A stretch of 41,144 nucleotides of DNA, from the NCBI GenBank assembly GCA_903901045.1, contig CAIUPP010000140.1, positions 1 to 41,144 of the forward strand, written 5' to 3'. This DNA comes from an uncultured Planctomycetota bacterium. GTDB taxonomy: Bacteria > Planctomycetota > Brocadiia > CAIUPP01. This document shows, piece by piece, positions 23,605 to 32,015 of this stretch. Positions within the stretch are counted from its first letter, which is position 1, and each line of letters begins with the position of its first letter. The notes below the pieces were generated by a model. That model had not been told where the DNA came from, did not search any database, and saw only the letters and a program-made list of their open reading frames with translations. The position numbers and the translations under genes were made by a program.

Positions 23605-23758
23605 GACGCTGTTTTTCTCTGTTGAAACCATTCTGCGAACCCCCGCAGGGGGTGATGGATAGTAGCCCACGGCGAGCGAAGCGAGTCGTGGGGGGCAAGC
23701 TGCTTTTCGGGTGTTAAGAGCCCCCGAGGGGGGCGACGGAATCTTGGCCGGAGGCAGG
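23605..23758 (+). repeat. Dispersed element, copy 1 (partial)
   Basis: The left end (GCTGTTTTTCTCTGTTGAAA) equals, in inverse orientation, the right terminal repeat of the 39.3-kb copy, and continues with CCCCCGCAGGGGG. From 23663 to 23755 it matches 39328-39422 with few changes, including CCCACGGCGAGCGAAGCGAG and the AGAGCCCCCG...GGGGGCGACGGAA stem. The right terminal repeat is absent. The 203-base gap between pgpA and the UbiA-like gene is essentially filled by it. Its GC stems could stop both convergent transcripts. Confidence 0.75.
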
Positions 23759-23786
23759 GGCTTGGGTACGACTTGCCCCCTTCAGC

Positions 23787-24596
23787 CTAGCGGAGGATCG
23801 CCGCAAACGCCACGGCGACGTCCGTGAGGAGCCAGGCGCCTGTCAGCGTCATCCAGCGTCCGCCGCGCTCGCGGTACTCCCGGTCGAACCGATCCAGCCC
23901 CGCCACGCACCAGACGCAAAGCGGAATGAGCAGCAGCGCCGCGCCCCACCGGTTCCCCATCATCACCCCCGCAACGGCCAGCGCGGCAAAACCGAGACCC
24001 ACCGCGGACCAGTATATCCAGGGGGTCGAGCGCGCCTGTTCGTCCGACGAAGCGATGCGCCCGGCGAGGTAGAGGAATATGAAAGCGAAAAGGTAGGTGG
24101 GGATGGCGGGATCGGCCGCCGGCGAGATGCGCCCGAGAGTGGCCAGACCGGCAAAGAACGTGAGCGCGCCCAGCCCCGCCGCCTCCACGAGCGCAGCGGC
24201 GACGGGCCGGATTCTCAGGCGGATCGGCGGAGCCGCATAGAGGGCCAGCAGAATGATCCCCACGCGGTAAGCGTCCCAGTAGTCCCACGAAACGAGCAGC
24301 CCCAGCGGCAGTCCGGCAAGGACCATCACTATCGCCACCCAGCCGACTCGTTCCTTCCCGGAGCTCTCCCCTTCCGCGCCGTCGCAGAAGACCAGCGCCA
24401 GAGCGGAGGCGGGCCCGGCCAGGAGAACCGTCCAGATCAGCCCCGCCATACCGGCCCGCAGCCACGCGCCCCAGCCCATATCGAGCAGCTCCGCCCGCTC
24501 CATCACGGCGAACCCGGCGAGGCAGTGGACGAACAGGACGGGCCACCAGCGGGGCTTGAAGAGGGAGGCGAAACGGCGCAGATCCATGTTGTTCAC
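23787..24596 (-). CDS. UbiA-like integral membrane protein with degenerate prenyltransferase motif
   Basis: The product is 269 residues from GTG 24596, with eight or nine hydrophobic helices. Topology and a YAAPPIRLRIRP segment recall UbiA-superfamily prenyltransferases. The first aspartate-rich motif reads FCDGAEGESS where NDxxDxxxD is expected, and the second is unclear (DRFDREYRERGG). It may thus be an inactive or diverged member, or another polytopic enzyme. The start overlaps the tsaB stop as GTGA, so it is translated from the trpE-tsaB transcript. If a true prenyltransferase it would fit with the mevalonate and UbiB genes nearby, but this is weak. Confidence 0.6.
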   Translation of the reverse strand: MNNMDLRRFASLFKPRWWPVLFVHCLAGFAVMERAELLDMGWGAWLRAGMAGLIWTVLLAGPASALALVFCDGAEGESSGKERVGWVAIVMVLAGLPLGLLVSWDYWDAYRVGIILLALYAAPPIRLRIRPVAAALVEAAGLGALTFFAGLATLGRISPAADPAIPTYLFAFIFLYLAGRIASSDEQARSTPWIYWSAVGLGFAALAVAGVMMGNRWGAALLLIPLCVWCVAGLDRFDREYRERGGRWMTLTGAWLLTDVAVAFAAILR

Positions 24597-25288
24597 GGTT
24601 GCTTTCGCTCCCGCGCAAGGCGTTTTTCCTCGGCCTCGGCCAGCCGGAGGTAGACGGGCTGAAAACTCACCGGCTCATCTGTGCGACCCGCACGGAAGGC
24701 TTCGAGTCCTAGCCGCGCGATCACGGAGGCGCGAATGCGCCACTGCTCTTCCGGAGCCGCGACGAACCCCGGCGGCTGGAACTCCCCGGGGTATTGCCTC
24801 AGCGCATCCCCCAGGACGTACACCGGCCAGGCCAGCGCGTCGCGCGCCTCGCGCGCGCACATAATGACCGGCCCCGCCTTGCGCTCCAACGCCTCGCCGT
24901 GGCGCTCATACGCCGCCGCATAGAGTTGATCGCGCTTGGCGTCCAGCGCGGTGAGGATGGAAACATACTCCGCGGGCGCATTCTCGGCCATCGCGTCGAG
25001 ACTGCAGATGCCCACCAGCGGCTTGTTCAGGAGGGTCGCCAGTGTCTTGGCGCAGCCCACGCCGACGCGCAGGCCGGTAAAGGAGCCCGGGCCCTGACTG
25101 ACGCAGATGAGGTCGATCTCCCGCCGCTTGTCCCACGCCGCCTCGCGAATCACCTGATCCACGAGCGGCAGAAGCATCCGGCCATGTTCCATGCCGACCT
25201 GAAGGGCGTGCTCGACGAGCAATTCATCGTCCCGGCAGGCGGCCACCGAGCCGATCGGGCCGCTGCTTTCGATTGCCAGCACGTTCAA
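24593..25288 (-). CDS. tsaB: tRNA threonylcarbamoyladenosine biosynthesis protein TsaB
   Basis: It is a partner of TsaD/TsaE for the t6A modification of tRNAs reading ANN codons. The product is 231 residues. The start is TTG 25288, which overlaps the trpE stop (TTGA) and has a strong AGGAGGG six bases upstream; longer in-frame extension into trpE has no family resemblance. Signatures are VLAIESSGPIGSVA and CVSQGPGSFTGLRVGVGCAKTLA of the ASKHA fold, with MEHGRMLLPL between. As in most TsaB proteins there is no metal site. The third gene of the operon overlaps its stop. Confidence 0.9.
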   Translation of the reverse strand: MNVLAIESSGPIGSVAACRDDELLVEHALQVGMEHGRMLLPLVDQVIREAAWDKRREIDLICVSQGPGSFTGLRVGVGCAKTLATLLNKPLVGICSLDAMAENAPAEYVSILTALDAKRDQLYAAAYERHGEALERKAGPVIMCAREARDALAWPVYVLGDALRQYPGEFQPPGFVAAPEEQWRIRASVIARLGLEAFRAGRTDEPVSFQPVYLRLAEAEEKRLARERKQP

Positions 25289-26796
25289 CGGAATCCCTCC
25301 TCGGCCACCTGGATGGCGCGCAGCAGCGCGCGCGCCTTGTTGAGGGTTTCCTCGTACTCGCGCTCCGGGACGGAGTCGGCCACGAGGCCCGCCCCGGCCT
25401 GAACGATCACCTCCTGCCCCTTCATCACGATGGTGCGGATGGCGATGCACGTGTCCAGGTTGCCCCGGAAATCGATATAGCCCACCGCGCCGGCATAGGC
25501 GCCGCGTTTGACCGGCTCCACCTCGTCGAGTATCTGCATGGCGCGGATCTTCGGCGCGCCGGAGACCGTCCCCGCCGGGAAGCAGGAGCGGAAAGCGTCG
25601 AAGCAGTCCTTCCCCTCCTCCAGCATCCCGCTGACCGTGCTGGTCATGTGCATGACGTGCGAGAAGCGCTCGACGATCATCTCCTCCTCGATCCGCACCG
25701 TCCCGTAGCGCGCCACGCGCCCGACGTCGTTGCGCCCGAGGTCCAGCAGCATGATGTGCTCGGCGCGTTCCTTCGGATCGGCCAGCATCTCGGCGGCCAG
25801 CGCGGCATCCTCCTCGTCGCTCGCGCCCCGCTTGCGCGTACCGGCGATCGGGCGGACGGTCACCTTGCCCGACTCGACTTTCACCATCACCTCCGGGGAG
25901 GAGCCGATCAGCCGCAGTTCATCCAGGTGGAGATAGAACATGTACGGGGAGGGATTGATCACGCGCAGCGTGCGGTAGACGTCGAACGGGGCGGCGCTGG
26001 TGCGCGCAGTGAGGCGCTGGCTCAGGACCACCTGGAAAATGTCCCCCGCGAGGATGTATTCCTTGCACTTCTCGACGGCCGCGCAGAACTCCTCCTTCTT
26101 GAAGTTGCTCTTGAACGGCAGGGTGATCTCTCCGCGCGGGGCGATATCGTCGGTGAGTTCCGTCACGGGAGTGCGCAGGCGCTCGACGGCCTCGTTGATG
26201 CGCTGCATCGCCTGCGCGTACGCGGCGCGCGGGTCGCGCCCCTCCAGACGGACGGAGTTGACCACCAGAATGGTCTTGTTGAGGTGGTCGAAAACGACCA
26301 TGAGGTCGAAGAAGGCGAAGAACATGTCGGGCGCGCCCAGCGCGTCCGGCGGGGTGTTGGGGAGATGCTCGATATAGCGGATCGCGTCATAGGCGGCATA
26401 GCCGACCGCCCCGCCGCAGAAGCGCGGGAGCCGCGGAAGCTGCACGGCGCGGAATTGGCCCACCAGCGAGCGCAATTCCGAGATCGGGTCGCGGCTCTCG
26501 AATTCCCGGCGCGCAGCAGCCCCCCCCTCTCTCTGCTCGGCGGTGATTCGCACGCGCGGGCCGCAGGCCTCGAAGGTCATGAACGGGTCGGTTCCCAGGA
26601 AGCTGTAGCGGGCCAGCTTCTCGCCCCCGGCGGCGCTTTCCAGAAGGAAGGAATGCTTGCCGCGCGCGAGCTTCTCATACGCGCTCACCGGCGTCAGAGT
26701 GTCGCCCAGCAACGTGCGGTAAACGGGGACAATGTTCCCCTGCGCGGCCAGTTGCGTAAATTGCTCGATCGACGGCTCGAATCGCGGCGCGGACAT
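25285..26796 (-). CDS. trpE: Anthranilate synthase component I
   Basis: It makes anthranilate from chorismate with glutamine-derived ammonia, the first step of tryptophan synthesis. The product is 503 residues. The feedback-site motif FLLES is near residue 50 and the TrpE/PabB core motifs are complete: IAGTRKRG, LLDLGRNDVGRVA, FPAGTVSGAPK(I)RAMQ and QAGAGLVADSVPE. The LLES motif favours TrpE over PabB. It is first gene of the overlapping trpE-tsaB-UbiA-like operon; no trpG or other trp gene is adjacent, which is unusual. A promoter lies 50 bases upstream, and no tryptophan-rich leader peptide was found. Confidence 0.93.
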   Translation of the reverse strand: MSAPRFEPSIEQFTQLAAQGNIVPVYRTLLGDTLTPVSAYEKLARGKHSFLLESAAGGEKLARYSFLGTDPFMTFEACGPRVRITAEQREGGAAARREFESRDPISELRSLVGQFRAVQLPRLPRFCGGAVGYAAYDAIRYIEHLPNTPPDALGAPDMFFAFFDLMVVFDHLNKTILVVNSVRLEGRDPRAAYAQAMQRINEAVERLRTPVTELTDDIAPRGEITLPFKSNFKKEEFCAAVEKCKEYILAGDIFQVVLSQRLTARTSAAPFDVYRTLRVINPSPYMFYLHLDELRLIGSSPEVMVKVESGKVTVRPIAGTRKRGASDEEDAALAAEMLADPKERAEHIMLLDLGRNDVGRVARYGTVRIEEEMIVERFSHVMHMTSTVSGMLEEGKDCFDAFRSCFPAGTVSGAPKIRAMQILDEVEPVKRGAYAGAVGYIDFRGNLDTCIAIRTIVMKGQEVIVQAGAGLVADSVPEREYEETLNKARALLRAIQVAEEGFR

Positions 26797-26844
26797 GGCA
26801 TGGAATCCTGAGAGACCTGGCGCATTGCATCCGGACTGTTTTGG

Positions 26845-26874
26845 ATTCTAGCAGCGCTTGCAAGAAGGTGTCAA
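26845..26874 (-). promoter_or_regulatory. Sigma70-like promoter of trpE operon
   Basis: On the minus strand TTGACA (26874-26869), an 18-base spacer and TAGAAT (26850-26845) lie about 50 bases upstream of the trpE ATG. A weaker plus-strand pair (TTGCAA, TTTACT) for the hemerythrin gene overlaps it. Confidence 0.7.
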
Positions 26875-27022
26875 GAAATGCTTTACTGTGCGGCAGGCAA
26901 ATCTGTGTCTTCCCTGAGCTTCTCATGTTAGTCTGGACTGCGGCGGCCGGTCGAGGGCCGAAATGACGAAGGAATGCGGAAGACACCGGCTCTGAAAAGG
27001 CCATTTCAACGGAGGGCTTCCA

Positions 27023-27559
27023 ATGAGCGCAACCGTCCTTCTGACGAACGAGCACCGCGTCATTGAGCGGATCATCCCCGTCCTCATCAAGGGGGCCGCC
27101 ACAATGGCCTCATCCGAGAAGGTGGACGTGGTGTTCATTGACCGCATCACCGACTTCTTCCGCAGCTACTCCGACCGCTGCCACCACGGCAAGGAGGAGG
27201 ATATCCTCTTCCGCGCGCTGGCGGAGAAGCAGCTTTCCCCCCGGCACCGGAAGAGCATGAACGATCTCGCGGAGGAGCACGTCTACATTCGCAAGCAGAT
27301 TGCGCAGTTGGCGCTGCAGAAGGAAGCGTTCCTGCACGGCAACAAGACGGGGGTGACGGGGGCCGTCGGCGTGCTGAACAGCCTGGCGGCCTTCTACCCC
27401 AAGCACATTGACAAAGAGGACAATCACTTCTTCACTCCGGCGATGGACTATCTCTCCGCCGCGGAGCAGGACGGGATCATCCGCCAGTTCGCGGAATTTG
27501 ACCGGAAGCTGTTCCAGGAAAAATACGCCGCCCTCGTCGAGGAGATGGAGAAGGCGTGA
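27023..27559 (+). CDS. Hemerythrin HHE-domain protein
   Basis: The product is a 178-residue four-helix bundle with a likely di-iron site. The ligands are visible in order: LTNEHRVIERI, DRCHHGKEEDIL (H-x-x-x-E), EEHVYIRKQI and FYPKHIDKEDNHFF (H-x-x-x-E). Relatives bind oxygen or take part in redox and nitric oxide responses, but the role here is unknown. GGAGGG lies before ATG. Its stop overlaps the GTG of lnt (GTGA), so the two are translationally coupled. No membrane segment. Confidence 0.9.
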   Translation: MSATVLLTNEHRVIERIIPVLIKGAATMASSEKVDVVFIDRITDFFRSYSDRCHHGKEEDILFRALAEKQLSPRHRKSMNDLAEEHVYIRKQIAQLALQKEAFLHGNKTGVTGAVGVLNSLAAFYPKHIDKEDNHFFTPAMDYLSAAEQDGIIRQFAEFDRKLFQEKYAALVEEMEKA

Positions 27560-29298
27560 CCCCCGCGGCAGAGATCGGATCGGCGCCGCGCAATGAGAGC
27601 AGGCTGCGCCGCCTGCTGCCGGGCGCGGCAATGTCGGGCGTCACGCTGCTTCTGGCCTGGGCCGCGTTTCCCCCCGCCGACCTCGCCCCCCTGGCATGGG
27701 TGGCGCTGGTTCCATGGCTCATTCTCATAGGGCGGCAGCGCCCCCTGCGAGCCGGGGCCTGGTCCCTCGCGCTGGGCTGGGCGTTCTTCCTCCTTTCCAT
27801 ACACTGGATTCGATTCGTCACCCCGCCGGGCTGGATCGCGCTGGCATTCTACTGCGGCCTGTATTGGGCGGTGGCGGGCGTGGGGATCGCCTGGCTGCGC
27901 ACGCGCCGCGTGCCGGTTCTGCTCTCCGCCCCTCTCCTCATCACGGCGCTCGAACTGCTCCGCTCGCGGCTGCTGACCGGCTTCCCCTTCATCTTCATGG
28001 GGCACACGCAATACCGCTTCCTGCCGATCATCCAGGTGGCGGACCTCGCGGGGGTTTACGGCGTCAGCTTCCTGGTCATCCTGGTCAACGCCGCCATCGC
28101 CGAGGGAGTCCTCTCCTGGCGACGGCGACGCGCCCTCGTGCTGGGCGGCGCGGCCGCGGCGCTGCTTCTGGTCGTCGGCGCTCTGACGTATGGAATGATG
28201 CGCCTCAACGCATATCAGCCGCGCGGGGAGGTCACCGCCCTGCTGGTGCAGGCCAATATCCCGCAGGACATCAAGCATTCCAATTCCTACGAAGACTCGG
28301 ACGCCCTGCTTCGGACGCACATCGACTTGACGCTCCAGTCCAGGGAGCGCCCGGAGATCATCCTCTGGCCGGAGACCATGTTCCCCGCGCCGATCAACCT
28401 CGTTCAGGACACGGATTTCATCTCGCGCCTGCTGACGTACAGCAATCCCGACCTTTCCCCGAAGGAGCGGGCGAAGCGCGAAAAGGATATCCACGAATAC
28501 GGGGCTTTCCTGCAGCGCTGCCGCGAGGCGCTTCTGGAGGTCGCGCAGCGCGGCGGGACGACCCTGCTCATCGGCTCCGAGACGAATGACCGGGAGACGG
28601 AGCGGCGCTACAACAGCGCATACTTGCTAACCCCGCAGGGGAACGTCCTGGGGCGATATGACAAAATTCACCTCGTCATCTTCGGCGAGTACACCCCCCT
28701 GCTCGACGCGCTCCCATTCCTAAAAACATTCCGGCCGCCGGAAATGGGAGAGGACCTGAGTCCGGGAATCCAGCGCACCCTCCTGGACCTGCCGCTGAAA
28801 TCGGGCGGCACGGCGCGGTTCGGCGTGACGATCTGTTACGAGGATGCCGACGCCGATCTCTTCCGGCGGTTCGTGCGGGATGGGGCGGAATTCATGGTGA
28901 CCCTGACCAACGACGGCTGGTTCAAGGACAGCTCGGAACTGGACCAGCACCTCGCGGTGAGCGTCTTCCGAGCGGTCGAGAACCGCGTCGGCCTGGCGCG
29001 CGACGCCAACACCGGCATCTCCGCAATCATCGACCCGCTGGGCCGGATGAAGACGCTGACCCTTCCCGATGGCCGGCGTCGCGAGGTCAAGGGAACGCTG
29101 CTCGGGCAGGTGGCATTGAGCAACATGCGCAGCTTCTACACCGCGCGAGGGGATCTCTTCGGCCTCGCGGTCCTGGCCGCGTCCGGACTGCTGCTCTTCG
29201 CGGCGGCGCTGCGCCGGCCCGAAGCCTCAGTGGATGAAGCGCGTGACGACCAGGTAGATGGGGATGACCAGGGGAAGCGTGGCAAGGGTCGTAAATAG
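27556..29298 (+). CDS. lnt: Apolipoprotein N-acyltransferase
   Basis: It adds the third acyl chain to the N-terminal cysteine of lipoproteins in the inner membrane. The product is 580 residues from GTG 27556. Several N-terminal membrane helices (MSGVTLLLAWAAFPPADLAP onward) precede a nitrilase-type domain with the catalytic triad Glu273 (ILWPET), Lys370 (RYDKIHL) and Cys427 (GVTICYEDAD). LTNDGWF and NTGISAIIDPLG are also present. A last helix and a hydrophilic Asp/Lys/Arg tail follow. The last 72 bases overlap, antisense, the end of the AEC permease gene. It confirms a lipoprotein-bearing, probably diderm, envelope. Confidence 0.93.
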   Translation: MTPAAEIGSAPRNESRLRRLLPGAAMSGVTLLLAWAAFPPADLAPLAWVALVPWLILIGRQRPLRAGAWSLALGWAFFLLSIHWIRFVTPPGWIALAFYCGLYWAVAGVGIAWLRTRRVPVLLSAPLLITALELLRSRLLTGFPFIFMGHTQYRFLPIIQVADLAGVYGVSFLVILVNAAIAEGVLSWRRRRALVLGGAAAALLLVVGALTYGMMRLNAYQPRGEVTALLVQANIPQDIKHSNSYEDSDALLRTHIDLTLQSRERPEIILWPETMFPAPINLVQDTDFISRLLTYSNPDLSPKERAKREKDIHEYGAFLQRCREALLEVAQRGGTTLLIGSETNDRETERRYNSAYLLTPQGNVLGRYDKIHLVIFGEYTPLLDALPFLKTFRPPEMGEDLSPGIQRTLLDLPLKSGGTARFGVTICYEDADADLFRRFVRDGAEFMVTLTNDGWFKDSSELDQHLAVSVFRAVENRVGLARDANTGISAIIDPLGRMKTLTLPDGRRREVKGTLLGQVALSNMRSFYTARGDLFGLAVLAASGLLLFAAALRRPEASVDEARDDQVDGDDQGKRGKGRK

Positions 29299-30177
29299 CC
29301 AGCAGGAATTGGCCAGATCGCGCGCGAGGTTGGTCAGCCCGGCGATCACCACGGCGAAGATCGCCATCGGCATCATCGACACGATGAACACCACCTGCCG
29401 CTGAAGCGGCGTCAGCTCGAAGAGGCTTGCCAGCGCCATCGCCAGCAGCGGCGTCACAATGAATTTCAGCGCGCCGAGGGCCAGGCAGGGGCGCACCTGC
29501 TCGCGCATCTTTCGGACGAAGACGGAGCCGCCGATGCCGAAGGAGTAGGCGGCGGTCGCCACGAGCACCCACACCGTCACGATGGCTTCCAGGCACGCCG
29601 GGGGCGGCGGGCCGTACAGGTTCATCAGCACTCCCGCAGCCATCCCCGCCACCGGCGCGGAGCGCACGGGGTCTTTGAAGAAGCCGAGTACCAGCCCGGA
29701 AGGCCGTACCTGCCCGGAGTACCACGCCGCCACCTGGAACAGGATCATGAACGCGAACGGGTTCAAGTAGAGCGTGTAGACCTGGCTCAACGTGGCCCCA
29801 TTCACCCCCAGGATCATCAGGCAGAGCAGACCGCCAAAGCTGAAGCCGATGTTGCTGATGGAGGCGCCGCAGGCGAACGCCCCCTCCTCGGCGCGCTTGA
29901 GCCGCATCATTCGCGCGACGGCAATCCCGATGAGAAGCAGCGCCGTCGACAGCGTGAAGCCGATCAACGGCAGCTTCCAGGCCCCCGTCCACTGCTCCCG
30001 CTTCATCAGCCAGAAGATGAGGGCCATCAGCGGAGTATCCAGAAAGAGCAGCGCGAAGCGCAGAATCTTCGGTGTGACGGCGGTCAGCCCCGGCCTCTGC
30101 CGGCGCGCCACATACCCTGCGGCAAGCGCGCCGTAGAGGATGGCCATCGAAATTATCACCCGCGTCGTCTGATCCAT
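29227..30177 (-). CDS. AEC-family permease (auxin efflux carrier-like)
   Basis: The product is 316 residues with about ten hydrophobic helices and the AEC hallmarks: an N-terminal half with LLFLDTPLMALIFW, the polar SNIGFSFGG helix break, NPFAFMILFQ, and a C-terminal half with P-MAIFAVVIA and a final hydrophobic helix. Bacterial members move malonate, malate or other acids; substrate unknown. It is a stand-alone gene, convergent with lnt and sharing 72 bases of 3' coding sequence with it. It is divergent from the class IV aminotransferase, only 97 bases away. Confidence 0.85.
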   Translation of the reverse strand: MDQTTRVIISMAILYGALAAGYVARRQRPGLTAVTPKILRFALLFLDTPLMALIFWLMKREQWTGAWKLPLIGFTLSTALLLIGIAVARMMRLKRAEEGAFACGASISNIGFSFGGLLCLMILGVNGATLSQVYTLYLNPFAFMILFQVAAWYSGQVRPSGLVLGFFKDPVRSAPVAGMAAGVLMNLYGPPPPACLEAIVTVWVLVATAAYSFGIGGSVFVRKMREQVRPCLALGALKFIVTPLLAMALASLFELTPLQRQVVFIVSMMPMAIFAVVIAGLTNLARDLANSCWLFTTLATLPLVIPIYLVVTRFIH

Positions 30178-30208
30178 GCCGATTTGCGTTCCGTTCCTTC
30201 AACCACAG

Positions 30209-30237
30209 TTGAATAGTCCGCCGGGATGGCGTAGAGT
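30209..30237 (+). promoter_or_regulatory. Promoter of class IV aminotransferase
   Basis: TTGAAT (30209-30214) and TAGAGT (30232-30237) are separated by 17 bases, about 38 bases before the ATG. Confidence 0.55.
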
Positions 30238-30274
30238 CTGTGCGTTCACGACCTTCTTATGAAAGCGACCTGTC

Positions 30275-31150
30275 ATGGCTCGACATGAAGAGCAGACTTT
30301 ATATTATGTTAACGGCTCCTACTGCAAATCATCCGAAGCGAAGATTTCGGTTCTCGACCGCGGCTTCCTCTTCGGAGACGCGATTTACGAGGTGCTGCGC
30401 GTCCACCGCGGACGCGCCTTCCGGCTCAAGGACCATTACGAACGGATGCTCAACGGCCTCACCTCCTTGCGAATATCCCCCCCCTTCTCGCGCGCGGAGT
30501 TCGACGCCCTCTGCGCGGAGTTGATCCTCCGAAACCGCGTGACGACGGGCTCGATCTACCTTCAAGTCAGCCGCGGCGCCGACGCCACGCGCCGCCACGC
30601 CCCGACGCCGGGGCTGAAGCCGACCGTGATGGGGGTCGCAACCCCCGCCGATTTCCCCGGCTGGAAGAAGTACGGCGAGGCCGTCAGCGTCATCACCCTC
30701 GCCGACACGCGCTGGGGCCGCTGCAACCTCAAGACCACGATGCTCCTGGCCAACACGCTCGCGAAGACGGAGGCCGAGGCGGCGCACGCGTTCGAGGCGA
30801 TCTTCGTCGCCGAGGATGGCGTCGTGCGCGAGGGAAGCAGCACGGGGCTGTTCGTCGTTCTGGATGGGACGCTGAGAACGCATCCCGCGGATTGCCGCAT
30901 TCTCCCCAGCGTAACGCGCAAGCTCGTCCTGGAACTGGCGCGCGCCGACGGCATCCCGCTTTCCGAGACCGCCGTGACCCTCACCGAGTTGCGGCGCGCG
31001 CAGGAGATGTTCCTCGCCAGCACGACGAACGACGTCTGCCCCATCGGAACGTTGGACGGGCGAATCGTCGGCTCCGGCAAGGCCGGGCCCGTAACGGCAC
31101 GCCTCATGCGGCTCGTGGCGGAAACGCTCGACCGTGAGTCCCTGGAATAA
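30275..31150 (+). CDS. Class IV aminotransferase, D-amino-acid/branched-chain type
   Basis: It is a PLP enzyme of fold type IV, 291 residues. ISVLDRGFLFGDAIYEV with the phosphate-site arginine is near residue 25. The PLP lysine is Lys153 in RCNLKTTMLL, within the TRWGRCNLKT context typical of D-alanine aminotransferase. EAIFVAEDG-x-VREGSST gives the glutamate that contacts the pyridine nitrogen, and FLASTTNDVCP ends the active site. D-amino-acid transamination is the best guess, with branched-chain aminotransferase or 4-amino-4-deoxychorismate lyase as alternatives. The stop codon lies in the first unit of a tandem repeat array. Confidence 0.88.
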   Translation: MARHEEQTLYYVNGSYCKSSEAKISVLDRGFLFGDAIYEVLRVHRGRAFRLKDHYERMLNGLTSLRISPPFSRAEFDALCAELILRNRVTTGSIYLQVSRGADATRRHAPTPGLKPTVMGVATPADFPGWKKYGEAVSVITLADTRWGRCNLKTTMLLANTLAKTEAEAAHAFEAIFVAEDGVVREGSSTGLFVVLDGTLRTHPADCRILPSVTRKLVLELARADGIPLSETAVTLTELRRAQEMFLASTTNDVCPIGTLDGRIVGSGKAGPVTARLMRLVAETLDRESLE

Positions 31151-31400
31151 CCCGCCCCATGTAGCGCGGGTTATCAAACCCGCGTAGCCATTACAGCCAA
31201 CTAACCGCTCTCGCATACTTCAGTTCTCGGGCGTCGCCGGGATAACCCGCCCCGTGTAGCGCGGGTTATCAAACCCGCGTAGCCGTCACATCCACCTATC
31301 CGCACTCGCAAATTTGAGTAATCGGGCGTCGCCGGAATACCCACCCCGTGTAGCGCGGGTTATCAAACCCGCGCAGCCGTAACACGCATCCGCCCGCCAC
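31147..31400. repeat. Three-copy 95-bp tandem repeat with alternative hairpins
   Basis: Units begin at 31147, 31242 and 31337, exactly 95 bases apart. Each core reads ATAACCCGCCCC, GTGTAGC, GCGGGTTATC, AAACCCGCG, AGCC, followed by about 50 less conserved bases (units 1 and 2 share TCGGGCGTCGCCGG; the third degrades after CATCCG). GCGGGTT can pair with either the upstream AACCCGC or the downstream AACCCGC. The array fills the 280-base space between two convergent genes; no ORF is expected there. Confidence 0.85.
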
Positions 31401-31430
31401 CGCGGACTTCATTCCCCGCGTCGCGCCCCC

Positions 31431-32015
31431 TCACTTGCAGGTCGTCTGCGCCATAACGCGGACCGTTGCACCCGCGCGGAAGAGCGGAATCCCCTCGCGC
31501 TCCAGCATCCTCGCCTTCAGAGCGATCCCCTCTTCGGCGGAGAACCCCGTCATCTCACCCCTTTCGCTGACCACGCGGTGGCACGGGATAATCAGGGGGA
31601 GCGGGTTTGCGCCCGCCGCGCCGCCGATGGCCCGCGCGGCGTCCGGGCGGCCCATCTCCAGCCCGATCCAGCGGTAGCTGCGCACATGGCCGTACGGAAT
31701 GCGGCCGATAATCCCCCAGACGCGCTGCTGAAACTCGCTACCGCGCGACAGGTCCAACTCGAAATCGTCGAAGCGCGTCGTCCAACCCTCGAAATAGCGC
31801 TCGACGGCGGCGATCAGCGACTTGAACGGGGCGCGCTCGCGCTGCGCTTTTGGCTGAGCCCGCGTGATCTCCCTCAGCGCGGACGCCTCGTCGCCAACGG
31901 GGAGCACGAACTGGCAGAGCCCCGCCGAACTCTTTGCCGCCGCGCACCAGCCCCAGGCGACGGGGAACGCGTCGAACAGAACGGGTGCTTCCGAGTTAAC
32001 TTTTCGTTTGGGCAT
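31431..32015 (-). CDS. ogt: Methylated-DNA-[protein]-cysteine S-methyltransferase
   Basis: It is a suicide repair protein removing alkyl groups from O6-alkylguanine. The product is 194 residues from ATG 32015. The active site is Cys145 in LIIPCHRVV, with the helix-turn-helix/arginine-finger region IPYGHVRSYRWIGLEMG and the ARAIGGAAGANP segment before it. The N-terminal domain is of the Ogt/MGMT type, lacking Ada's methylphosphotriester module. The start lies within the last 20 bases of the mscS gene, so it is translated from the same transcript. A longer in-frame extension into mscS has no family similarity. Confidence 0.93.
   Translation of the reverse strand: MPKRKVNSEAPVLFDAFPVAWGWCAAAKSSAGLCQFVLPVGDEASALREITRAQPKAQRERAPFKSLIAAVERYFEGWTTRFDDFELDLSRGSEFQQRVWGIIGRIPYGHVRSYRWIGLEMGRPDAARAIGGAAGANPLPLIIPCHRVVSERGEMTGFSAEEGIALKARMLEREGIPLFRAGATVRVMAQTTCK

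Noticed and set aside
26797-26845. trp attenuator or leader peptide before trpE
   Set aside because: No short ORF with tryptophan codons and no terminator-antiterminator pair in the roughly 45-base leader.
31147-31400. CRISPR array
   Set aside because: Only three units, with repeat plus spacer-like parts both partly conserved and a 95-base period; no cas genes nearby.
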